A stretch of DNA of 20,188 nt from a virus: positions 1-20,188 of the IMG/VR virus record IMGVR_UViG_3300009470_000013. One strand, given 5' to 3'. This document shows, piece by piece, positions 1-6,608 of the stretch; position 1 is the stretch's first letter; every line of letters starts with the position of its first letter. A model generated the notes under the pieces. The model was not told the DNA's origin. It ran no database searches and saw only the letters and a program-made list of their open reading frames with translations. Made by a program: the position numbers and the translations under genes.

Positions 1-11
1 GCACTGGATTT

Positions 12-124
12 CCTCTCCGTCCAACGTCCGACCGTCCATCTAAGGGTTTAAGAGTTACCTAAACCCTCCCTCTCCCCCCTTCTCCCTCTTTTATTCATAT
101 AGGTTGGGAGGTTGGACGGAGAGG
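12..124. repeat. Nested inverted repeats in the leader region
   Basis: The sequence CCTCTCCGTCCAAC at 12-25 is repeated as its exact reverse complement at 111-124, a perfect 14-bp inverted repeat around an 85-base spacer. Inside it, AGGGTTTA at 43-50 and TAAACCCT at 60-67 form a second perfect 8-bp stem with a 9-base loop. Arms this long and exact are unlikely by chance in 113 bases. No T-run follows the inner hairpin, so it is not a standard intrinsic terminator. The stretch could be an operator, a replication origin element or a recombination/packaging signal; the sequence alone does not decide. The whole stretch 1-224 has no convincing gene. Confidence 0.75.
64..86 (-). other. Putative G-quadruplex motif (minus strand)
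   Basis: The plus strand is pure pyrimidine from 64 to 92. C-runs at 64-66, 68-70, 74-79 and 84-86 are separated by 1, 3 and 4 bases, so the minus strand fits the G3+N1-7 pattern for an intramolecular three-tetrad quadruplex (an i-motif on the plus strand). Directly downstream, plus-strand GG pairs at 102-103, 106-107, 110-111 and 114-115 also fit a two-tetrad pattern. Both sit within the 12-124 inverted repeat. Folding is an inference from the pattern. Confidence 0.55.
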
Positions 125-150
125 CCAAACCTCAGTTGTGGCAAGGCCGC

Positions 151-197
151 CGACCTCGTCCGACCTCGTCCATCTAGGTAGGACCTGCCTTGGACCT
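151..197. repeat. Iteron-like direct repeats
   Basis: CGACCTCGTC occurs twice in exact tandem at 151-160 and 161-170. The stretch from 157 (CGTCCGACCTCGTCCATCTA) repeats the one from 25 (CGTCCGACCGTCCATCTA) with a two-base insertion. Downstream, GGACCT occurs at 181-186 and 192-197, one helical turn (11 bp) apart. GTCC/GGAC cores therefore recur throughout 1-200. Such phased short repeats resemble operator or iteron arrays. The ribbon-helix-helix-like protein encoded at 225 is a natural candidate to bind them, but this is inference. Confidence 0.55.
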
Positions 198-224
198 ATC
201 CTGCATCGAACTCCTACGCATTCA

Positions 225-518
225 ATGCCTGAAATCAAGCTCAACGTGTCCGCTGACGATCTGGCGCGGTTGAACGCTGAAGCAACAGCGCATGGCATCC
301 CACGTGCGCATCTCATCCGGCAGCGTGCGCTTGGTGACGGTGGCGCTACTGGTAGTGTTGCACGATTGACCACGGCGGCATACCATGCGCTGGTGGCGGA
401 CGCCTGCGCTTTCATGCGTGGCGACCTAAGCCGCCGTCATGTTGAAACTCTCGTTGCATATGTCATCGCTCATTCACATCCCAGCCAAACAGCAGCCGGT
501 GATCAACCGACTGCATGA
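225..518 (+). CDS. Small ribbon-helix-helix-like DNA-binding protein
   Basis: This encodes a 97-residue protein. Residues 3-35 (EIKLNVSADDLARLNAEATA, then HGIPRAHLIR) have the beta-strand, helix, turn, helix pattern of ribbon-helix-helix (CopG/Arc-like or mobilisation-accessory) proteins, which bind DNA as dimers through the strand. The rest is Ala/His-rich and unassigned. I chose ATG 225 because it gives the strand at the N-terminus. An upstream in-frame ATG at 138 would add 29 residues translated from the repeat region and is unlikely. No good Shine-Dalgarno sequence precedes 225. Being first in the operon and just after the repeats, it may be an autoregulator. The family call is by pattern only. 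Confidence 0.55.
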   Translation: MPEIKLNVSADDLARLNAEATAHGIPRAHLIRQRALGDGGATGSVARLTTAAYHALVADACAFMRGDLSRRHVETLVAYVIAHSHPSQTAAGDQPTA

Positions 519-666
519 CGCCATGGCGCAAGCAGTGGCATACGCCGCTGCTATCGAAGACAACGCCATTGATGATCGGCACCCACTACCACCCGAGCTG
601 GTGCTGAGCTTCAAAGCTGATTACGACCGCATCATCACCAGCCTTTCCCGTGCCGCCGGACAATGA
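460..666 (+). CDS. Hypothetical small protein upstream of the beta clamp
   Basis: I do not recognise this protein of about 68 residues. It is mostly helical, with an Ala-rich stretch (HDAMAQAVAYAAAIED) and a C-terminal amphipathic helix. The start is uncertain: ATG 439 and ATG 460 overlap the preceding gene, while ATG 523 begins just after its stop; none has a clear Shine-Dalgarno sequence. I favour 460 because the residues from about 465 onward already look protein-like. Its stop overlaps the next start as ATGA (663-666), so it is probably translationally coupled to the clamp gene. Confidence 0.55.
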   Translation: MSSLIHIPAKQQPVINRLHDAMAQAVAYAAAIEDNAIDDRHPLPPELVLSFKADYDRIITSLSRAAGQ

Positions 667-1706
667 AACTCACCACCTGTCAATCTGATCTTGATTACGC
701 CTTACGCACCATTGCGCCAGCCGTTGGTCACCGCAGCAGTCACCCAATCCTTGATTGCTGCCTCATCACTGCTGCTGGTGGCACCATGTCCATCACCGGC
801 TTCAACCTGGACCTTGGTATCACCGTCAGTGGTCTGCCGGCTGCAGTCGAGACCGATGGCGCTGTTGCATTGCCGTACAGGCTGCTAGCAGGGCTTGCAA
901 GCCGCTTTGAGGGTGATGAGGCCATAACCCTCGCAGATGGCGCTCTGACCGCCTCCGCGGGCTCCTACGGGCTTGCTGCGGCTGATGCGGCGGATTACCC
1001 CGCAATGCCGGTTGTAGACGCCGCCACGAGTGAGCTGCACCTATCCGCCGGTATCCGCGCCTGCATGGCAGCCGCCAGCAGTGATGCCAGCAAGCAGATG
1101 CTGCAAGGCATCCACCTAGGCAGTGGTCACATGGAAGCCACAGACGGTCATCGCCTCATGCGTTACGCGCTAGACCTGCCCGCTGACCTAGACGTGGTAC
1201 TGCCAGCCAGCACCATGCGTCTGCTGCAGGATCGCGTTGCAGCAATCGCCGTTGCACATGGTCAAGCCGTCATCGACGCAGGTGATGGCATCACCATCTA
1301 CAGCCGCATCATGGATGGTGCCTACCCCGATGTGGCAAAACTCATCCCAGCTGCCTTTGAGCACACCATCACCGTCGACCGGCGACGCCTTACGCGTGCC
1401 CTAGAGCGTGTTGCACTCATCGCTGATGCGCATAACTCCGTGGTAAAGCTCGAGGCAGTAGGTGGCACCATTGCCATCACTGCCGAATCAGACGCCAACA
1501 ACGGCAAGGAGCTGCTCAAGGTGGAAGGCACCGCCACTGGCGCATGGGCGTTCAACGTCCACTACCTGCTAGATGGCATCAAGGCTTTCAAGCCAGCAGA
1601 AGCCGTCACCATCTCTGCTAATTCGGCAACCACACCCGTGGTATTGACACCTGCTGATACAGATGGTGTAACTTATCTCGTAATGCCAGTGCAAATCAAA
1701 GAGTGA
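663..1706 (+). CDS. dnaN: DNA polymerase III beta sliding clamp (phage-encoded)
   Basis: This is a 347-residue homologue of the bacterial beta clamp, the ring that tethers replicative polymerase to DNA. The three-domain layout is visible. The N-terminal domain has HPILDCCLI at 27-35 (E. coli LPILGNLLL). The middle domain has ATDGHRL at 159-165, as in E. coli, and MDGAYPD at 217-223 (E. coli VDGRFPD). The C-terminal domain ends in YLVMPVQIKE (E. coli YVVMPMRL), the segment that lines the partner-binding cleft. It is slightly shorter than the roughly 366 residues of E. coli DnaN. It starts in an ATGA overlap and ends in a GTGA overlap with the methyltransferase gene, so it lies inside the phage operon. 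It may replace the host clamp or recruit host polymerase to phage DNA; that role is inferred. Confidence 0.93.
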   Translation: MKLTTCQSDLDYALRTIAPAVGHRSSHPILDCCLITAAGGTMSITGFNLDLGITVSGLPAAVETDGAVALPYRLLAGLASRFEGDEAITLADGALTASAGSYGLAAADAADYPAMPVVDAATSELHLSAGIRACMAAASSDASKQMLQGIHLGSGHMEATDGHRLMRYALDLPADLDVVLPASTMRLLQDRVAAIAVAHGQAVIDAGDGITIYSRIMDGAYPDVAKLIPAAFEHTITVDRRRLTRALERVALIADAHNSVVKLEAVGGTIAITAESDANNGKELLKVEGTATGAWAFNVHYLLDGIKAFKPAEAVTISANSATTPVVLTPADTDGVTYLVMPVQIKE

Positions 1707-2899
1707 CATCCATCAAGGATCTCAAGTCAGACCACAAAAACGCAAGGCGTCGTACTGATCGTTCCGCATCACTTATTGCGGAATCACTCAAGCGGTACGG
1801 CGCCGCACGTTCAATCGTCATCGACGAAGAAGGTCGCATCCTTGCTGGTAATGGCACAGTAGAAGGCGCCAAAAAAGCAGGTATCAATAATGTTCGCATC
1901 ATCGAAGCAGAAGGTGATGAACTCATCGCTGTACGTCGTATTGGCCTATCCGAAGATGAAAAGGTTGGTCTAGCACTTGCTGATAACCGCAGCTCTGATC
2001 TCAGCGAATGGGACAATGAGATGCTGCGGCAGCTATCGGAAGAGCATGACCTAACACCATGGTTTGAAGATGACGAGCTGCTGGCTGAGGTACTAGAGCC
2101 TGAAGAAGGCAACACCGATCCTGACGACGTTCCCGAGCCACCGCCAGAGCCCATCACCAAACCTGGCGACCTTTGGATCCTCGGTGATCACCGTTTGCTG
2201 TGTGGGGACTCGACTGACGTGCTAGCTGTTGAGAGATTGATGGACGGGCAGAAGGCTAATCTTTGGCTTACTGACCCGCCTTACAACATCGCTTACGAAG
2301 GCGGCTCCAAAAAACGTAAAGCCATTGAAAATGACTCGATGGCAGCTAATGACTTTCGTCAGTTTTTGAAAGACGCCTACTCCGCTGCAGATGCCTGCCT
2401 TTGCCCAGGCGCAGCCTTCTACATCTGGCACGCCGACTCCGAGGGATACAATTTTCGCGGTGCAGCACTAGACATCGGTTGGCAGGTTCGCCAAACGCTT
2501 ATCTGGAACAAAAACAACTCGGCCTTTGGACGCTCTGATTTCCACTGGAAACACGAGCCTTGTCTCTACGGTTGGAAAGAAGGCGCTGCTCATTCTTGGT
2601 ACAACGACCGCAAGCAAACCACCGTCCTTGACTTTAGTCGCCCTGCTCGCTCAGAGCAGCACCCGACGATGAAGCCAGTTGACCTCATCGAATACTGCCT
2701 TGGCAATAACACCCAGCAAAACGCCATCGTCCTCGATTCTTTCGGTGGTTCAGGCACTACTCTCATCGCCTGCGAACGTCAGCACCGTCACGCTCGCCTG
2801 ATGGAACTTGACCCCGCCTACTGCGACGTGATCGTAAAACGCTGGGAAGACTTCACCGGCAAGAAGGCTACACTTGAGGAAGCACAGGAGGCGTTCTGA
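1703..2899 (+). CDS. ParB-like domain fused to beta-class DNA methyltransferase
   Basis: This is a 398-residue fusion. Residues 1 to about 110 match a ParB/Srx-like nuclease-type domain (for example ILAGNGTVEGAKKAGI near 46-61), common at the N-terminus of phage methyltransferases. The catalytic motif DPPY lies at 191-194 and the AdoMet-binding motif FGGSGT at 347-352. This IV-before-I order is that of beta-class amino-methyltransferases. DPPY fits N6-adenine methylation, although N4-cytosine cannot be excluded. The C-terminus (MELDPAYCDVIVKRWEDFTG) is typical. GTG is the start, overlapping the clamp stop; a stronger alternative start was not seen. No cognate restriction enzyme is adjacent, so it is probably an orphan modifier protecting phage DNA or marking it for replication or packaging. 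Confidence 0.92.
   Translation: MTSIKDLKSDHKNARRRTDRSASLIAESLKRYGAARSIVIDEEGRILAGNGTVEGAKKAGINNVRIIEAEGDELIAVRRIGLSEDEKVGLALADNRSSDLSEWDNEMLRQLSEEHDLTPWFEDDELLAEVLEPEEGNTDPDDVPEPPPEPITKPGDLWILGDHRLLCGDSTDVLAVERLMDGQKANLWLTDPPYNIAYEGGSKKRKAIENDSMAANDFRQFLKDAYSAADACLCPGAAFYIWHADSEGYNFRGAALDIGWQVRQTLIWNKNNSAFGRSDFHWKHEPCLYGWKEGAAHSWYNDRKQTTVLDFSRPARSEQHPTMKPVDLIEYCLGNNTQQNAIVLDSFGGSGTTLIACERQHRHARLMELDPAYCDVIVKRWEDFTGKKATLEEAQEAF
2886..2891 (+). promoter_or_regulatory. Consensus ribosome binding site for terminase small subunit
   Basis: AGGAGG lies 7 bases before ATG 2899, inside the end of the methyltransferase gene. It is the best Shine-Dalgarno match in the left part of the window and supports the TGATG-overlap start. 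Confidence 0.75.
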
Positions 2900-3222
2900 T
2901 GGCCGCCCCCAAAAGTACACAAGCCGAAACTCAACTACGCGCTCAACGCTTTGCTCGCATCATCGCAAGCGGTGGGCGTAGGTCTGACTGCGTTCGCTAT
3001 GCTGCCGAGAACTGGGGGGTTGGCGAGCGGTCTTGCGACAAATACCTTGCCATTGCTCGTGATCAGCTCAAAGCCGACTGGGACATCGAACGTCCGCAGA
3101 TGATCGCTGATTTACTATCGCAATGCAGCACATTGCAAATGGAAGCTAGGCGTGCTGGGCAGTATCACATTGCCCTTGGCGCCATCAATACCGCAGCCAA
3201 ACTGGCGCAACTCTGCTCGTGA
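2899..3222 (+). CDS. terS: Probable terminase small subunit
   Basis: This encodes a 107-residue basic, helical protein. Residues 17-55 (from RFARIIASGG through GVGERSCDKYLAIAR) look like a helix-turn-helix DNA-binding region, and the C-terminal half is helical (oligomerisation). Size, content and position immediately before the large terminase match small subunits, which recognise the packaging site and load the motor. It starts in a TGATG overlap after AGGAGG and ends in a GTGA overlap with the large subunit, which would keep the two in proportion. The assignment rests mainly on context, because small terminases diverge strongly. Confidence 0.75.
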   Translation: MAAPKSTQAETQLRAQRFARIIASGGRRSDCVRYAAENWGVGERSCDKYLAIARDQLKADWDIERPQMIADLLSQCSTLQMEARRAGQYHIALGAINTAAKLAQLCS

Positions 3223-4568
3223 GCATTCTTGCAGTTGCACCTGCTGGCAACGTATTGCAACAGCTCAATTACGGCAGCGGTGATGTTGACATGCCGGATC
3301 TGCTGCAACGTATCCGCAATGACTTGCACCCTGGGCAGCTTGATTTTGTAGACGACACCGCAACGCAAATTATTGGCATCTCAGCTGGCTATGGCGCCGG
3401 CAAGACTCGTGCGCTATGCGCTAAGGCAGTGATGCTGGCCGCGGCCAATCAAGGTTTTATCGGTGCCGTAATGGAGCCGACTGGCCCATTGATACGTGAC
3501 ATCTGGCAGAACGACTTTGAGCAATTCCTTGAGGCATACGAAATCCCATACACCTTCCGCGCTAGCCCGCTGCCGGAATACATGCTGCACCTGCCAGGCG
3601 GTGACACCAAGATCCTATGCCGCAGCTTCGAGAACTGGTCACGCATTATCGGCTTGAACCTTGCATGGGTACTGGCAGATGAAATCGACACCGTAACGCC
3701 AAGCATTGCAAACAAGGCATTTCCCAAGATCCTTGGTCGCCTGCGGTCCGGCAATGTCCGGCAGTTTGGTGCTGCCAGTACGCCAGAGGGTTTCCGCTGG
3801 ATGTGGAATACATTCGGCAGTGAGGAAGCGCAAGGTCGTGCAGATCGCAAGCTGATCAAGATGCGTTCTGTTGACAACCCACATCTACCGCCAGATTTTA
3901 TTGAACGGCTTGAAGCAAATTATGATCCGCAATTACTGCGGGCTTATCTTGATGGCGAGTTTGTCAACCTAACCACTGGCACTATTTACGACCGCTTTGA
4001 TCGCAGCAAGCACGTGGTAGCTGACCTACCAGACCTAGACCGCGAGCCATTACGCATCGGCGTTGATTTCAACGTTGGTAACATGTCTGCCATCATCGGC
4101 GTTCGCACCGGCAGCAGTCTGCTAGTGATAGATGAGATCAGCGGCGCACATGACACTGATGCATTGGCGCAAGAGATCCAAGCGCGTTACCCGCAACGGC
4201 GTATCTACATCTACCCAGACGCCAGCGGCGGCAACCGCAGCACCAATGCAAGCCAGACCGATATCCAGATCCTGGAGTCCTATGGCATGTCAAATCAATC
4301 GCCGCGGGCAAATCCTCCCGTCCGTGATCGCGTGGCTGCTGTTCAAGCTTTGCTGGAAAACGGCAAAGGTCAAGTGCGGCTCACCATCCACCAACGTTGC
4401 AAACGGCTCATTGAATGCTTAGAGCTGCAGTGCTACACCGATAAAGGCGACCCAGATAAGGATGCAGGCCATGACCACATGAATGATGCATTGGGCTACC
4501 TCGTCTGGCGTGAATTCAACCCACTCCACGCTGGTGCTGGCCGCAGCACAGGTATTAGGCTATATTGA
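3219..4568 (+). CDS. terL: Terminase large subunit (packaging ATPase/nuclease)
   Basis: This is a 449-residue packaging motor. The N-terminal ATPase has an upstream Q-like motif (HPGQLDFVDD, 37-46), a Walker A loop SAGYGAGKT at 55-63 with K62, and Walker B VLADEID at 151-157 with D154-E155; ASTPEG at 186-191 fits the coupling motif. The C-terminal RNase H-like nuclease has GVDFN with D283, VIDEIS near 303-308, YPDASG near 332-337, and DHMNDALGY near 419-427 with D423 as a likely metal ligand. The length is normal. The GTG start overlaps the small-subunit stop. It translocates DNA into the prohead through the portal and cuts it at the start and end. The sequence alone does not tell cos from headful packaging. 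Confidence 0.95.
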   Translation: MSILAVAPAGNVLQQLNYGSGDVDMPDLLQRIRNDLHPGQLDFVDDTATQIIGISAGYGAGKTRALCAKAVMLAAANQGFIGAVMEPTGPLIRDIWQNDFEQFLEAYEIPYTFRASPLPEYMLHLPGGDTKILCRSFENWSRIIGLNLAWVLADEIDTVTPSIANKAFPKILGRLRSGNVRQFGAASTPEGFRWMWNTFGSEEAQGRADRKLIKMRSVDNPHLPPDFIERLEANYDPQLLRAYLDGEFVNLTTGTIYDRFDRSKHVVADLPDLDREPLRIGVDFNVGNMSAIIGVRTGSSLLVIDEISGAHDTDALAQEIQARYPQRRIYIYPDASGGNRSTNASQTDIQILESYGMSNQSPRANPPVRDRVAAVQALLENGKGQVRLTIHQRCKRLIECLELQCYTDKGDPDKDAGHDHMNDALGYLVWREFNPLHAGAGRSTGIRLY

Positions 4569-4592
4569 TTGCGCAAACCATTTACCCTACCC

Positions 4593-4916
4593 ATGCTCAC
4601 GGGTGTTGAACTACTCGCCAAGGTCAAAGAACTTGGTGATTGCAGTAAGTCTGAACTGGTCCGCGCTTGCGGTTATGTGGTCAAGGAACGCCTTGCCTTC
4701 ACGCAGTTCTACGAAGCATTGCTTGAAGCAAAAGGCATTGAACTTGGCGGCAAGCCTGCCAATAAAGGTCGTAAATTGACCTACAAGACCAAGGTGCAAT
4801 TCAACGGCAAGCTATCCGTTGGCGATGGTTACGTCCGTGAGATGGGTTTTGAACCTGGCACTGAGTTTGAAATCAAGCTTGGTCGTAATAGCATCACGCT
4901 GACCGCGGCTGCGTAA
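4593..4916 (+). CDS. cyAbrB-like transcriptional regulator
   Basis: This encodes a 107-residue protein with the layout of cyanobacterial AbrB-like regulators. Its N-terminal half has LLAKVKELGDCSKSELVRA, CGYV and the signature FTQFYEALLEAKGIELG. Its C-terminal swapped-hairpin DNA-binding domain runs from RKLTYKTKVQ through EPGTEFEIKLGRNSITL. In cyanobacteria cyAbrB proteins act on nitrogen, carbon and stress genes, partly like nucleoid proteins. I chose ATG 4593, which begins as family members do (LTGVELLAKVKEL). A TTG at 4569, abutting the terminase stop, would add 8 residues. No clear Shine-Dalgarno sequence is present. It interrupts the usual terminase-portal pair, so it is probably an acquired cargo gene that modulates host or phage transcription (inference). 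Confidence 0.88.
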   Translation: MLTGVELLAKVKELGDCSKSELVRACGYVVKERLAFTQFYEALLEAKGIELGGKPANKGRKLTYKTKVQFNGKLSVGDGYVREMGFEPGTEFEIKLGRNSITLTAAA

Positions 4917-4945
4917 ACTACCGTCATGACCGCGGCGCTGTAATG
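4900..4945 (+). repeat. Short direct repeat and five-codon leader before portal gene
   Basis: TGACCGCGGC occurs at 4900-4909, at the end of the cyAbrB-like gene, and again at 4927-4936. The second copy lies in a five-codon reading frame, ATG 4926 to TAA 4941-4943, whose stop overlaps the portal start as TAATG. It may be a coupling leader, since the portal start has no Shine-Dalgarno sequence, or a footprint of the event that inserted the regulator gene. Either reading is tentative. Confidence 0.35.
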
Positions 4946-6388
4946 TACACCGGCTTTAATAACTACGACCGGCCTATTGCGCAGCGCCGCGTTACTCGCG
5001 TGCAGGATGCCAATACTGCATGGTATGCGCAGGAAGCACATTGGATCTTGATTGAAGATCTACTGCAAGGCACTTACGGTATGCGCCGCAAGCATCGGCG
5101 TTACCTACCGCAAGAACCACGTGAGCTAGATGAGTCCTACGACAACCGTTTAGCACGTAGCGTATGTCCGCCGTTCTATCAACGTCTAGAGCGGATGCTG
5201 GCTGGCATGTTAACGCGCAAGCCAGTACGGCTTGACGATACTGCAGACGTCATCCGCGAGCAGTTGTTTGATGTTGACCTGCAAGGCAATGACCTTAATG
5301 TTTGGACCTATGAAACAGCCCGCAAAATGGTCCGTTATGGCCATGTTGGTGTACTGGTGGATGCACCTGCTAATGGCGGTAGACCCTATTGGGTGACCTA
5401 CACACCACGGCAAGTCCTTGGTTGGCGTGCTGAGCAGCAAGAAGGCCGTCAAGTATTGACGCAACTGCGGCTTGCTGAAATGGTCAACGTACCAGATGGT
5501 GAATTTGGCGAAAAAGCAGTGGAGCAAATCCGTTTGCTAACGCCAGGTGAATTTCAGCTGCATCAAAAGCAAGACAATGGCGAGTTTCAAATCATCGACG
5601 AAGGCCGCACAAGCCTTAGTGAGATTCCATTTAGTGTTGCCTATGCGCAGCGCAGTGCATTCATGGAGTCACGGCCACCGCTTGAGGATATTGCAGAGCT
5701 AAACCTTAAGGCATATCAAATCCAATCTGACCTAGACAATCAGCTCCACATCAGCGCTGTGCCGATGCTGGCGTTTTATGGCTTCCCATCTGCTGCAGAG
5801 GAAGTAAGCGCTGGACCGGGCGAAGCAATTGCATTTCCTGCTGAAGGGCGTGCAGAATACATCGAACCAGCTGGCCGCAGTTTTGATTATCAGTTCAAAC
5901 GTCTAGAACAGCTTGCAGCGCAGATCAATGAACTTGGCCTATCAGCAGTGTTGGGTCAAAAGCTATCGGCTGAAACCGCCGAAGCAAAACGCATTGATCG
6001 CAGTCAAGGTGACAGCACCATGATGGTCATTGCGCAAAATGTGCAAGACATGATCGACAACTGCTTGCAGTTTCACGCGCAGTACATCGGCAACAGCACT
6101 GCACCAGGCAGTAGCTACGTGAACCGTGATTTCCTTGGTACACGCCTTGAACCGCAGGAAATCCAATCTTTACTGCAGCTTTACACTGCTGGCACCATCA
6201 CGCAGGAGACTTTACTGCGTGAGTTATCTGAAGGCGATGTGCTGGGCGATGACTTTAACGTAGATGAAGAGCTGGAGGCTACGGCCAATGCGGGGCTTGA
6301 TTTACCATCTGCTGGACTGGACAACCGACCGCTTAGTGGATTTGATGATAATGATCGAACCCAAGAGGCCGAGGAAGCAGGAGCTTGA
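4943..6388 (+). CDS. Portal protein (DUF4055 type)
   Basis: This 481-residue protein resembles DUF4055 portal proteins. Visible pieces are the early WILIEDLLQGTYGMRR and LPQEPRELDESYDNRL region, an SVCPPFYQRLERMLAGML helix, VRYGHVGVLVDAPANGG near 129-145, and the later stem/crown helices around QINELGLSAVL and KLSAETAEAKRIDR. The length is normal for portals. As a dodecamer it forms the DNA entry channel at one head vertex, docks the terminase during packaging and later carries the connector. The start is ATG 4943 within TAATG. It follows the terminase with only the cyAbrB-like gene between, which supports the call. Confidence 0.88.
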   Translation: MYTGFNNYDRPIAQRRVTRVQDANTAWYAQEAHWILIEDLLQGTYGMRRKHRRYLPQEPRELDESYDNRLARSVCPPFYQRLERMLAGMLTRKPVRLDDTADVIREQLFDVDLQGNDLNVWTYETARKMVRYGHVGVLVDAPANGGRPYWVTYTPRQVLGWRAEQQEGRQVLTQLRLAEMVNVPDGEFGEKAVEQIRLLTPGEFQLHQKQDNGEFQIIDEGRTSLSEIPFSVAYAQRSAFMESRPPLEDIAELNLKAYQIQSDLDNQLHISAVPMLAFYGFPSAAEEVSAGPGEAIAFPAEGRAEYIEPAGRSFDYQFKRLEQLAAQINELGLSAVLGQKLSAETAEAKRIDRSQGDSTMMVIAQNVQDMIDNCLQFHAQYIGNSTAPGSSYVNRDFLGTRLEPQEIQSLLQLYTAGTITQETLLRELSEGDVLGDDFNVDEELEATANAGLDLPSAGLDNRPLSGFDDNDRTQEAEEAGA

Positions 6389-6608
6389 TTATCACATCAG
6401 CGCCTTGCCTGAAGAAGTACTTGCTATTGTGCGCGTCACTTGGTACAAAAATGGCAAAGCAGATGAAGTGGATCAGGTGACACTGATGGAAGACGGCCAG
6501 AACGGTTACGACGCATTTGCTGCACTTGTCGGCAGTGCATTAAACCGTGGCGCTAATGTCAGTATCCGCAGTGGATATGCACCGGAAGATTTAGGCATCG
6601 TGCAATGA
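6345..6608 (+). CDS. Hypothetical protein between portal and minor head gene
   Basis: I do not recognise this protein of about 87 residues. It has an acidic/basic N-terminus (IEPKRPRKQELDYH) and then an alternating strand-helix pattern with RVTWYKNGKADEVDQVTLM and a C-terminal GANVSIRSGYAPEDLG. ATG 6345 (AGTGGA just upstream) and ATG 6351 are both possible; a longer frame from 6264 lies deep within the portal gene and is unlikely. The gene overlaps the portal end by about 40 bases and the next gene by four (ATGA), which fits a genuine coupled gene in the head operon. Confidence 0.6.
   Translation: MIMIEPKRPRKQELDYHISALPEEVLAIVRVTWYKNGKADEVDQVTLMEDGQNGYDAFAALVGSALNRGANVSIRSGYAPEDLGIVQ

Noticed and set aside
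43-92. Intrinsic terminator made of the inner hairpin and following pyrimidine tract
   Set aside because: The tract directly after the stem is mostly C; the T-run starts more than 20 bases later. Could still be Rho-related, but nothing supports it.
138-224. Extended start at ATG 138 for the first small gene
   Set aside because: The added residues come from the tandem-repeat region and precede a natural RHH-like N-terminus at ATG 225.
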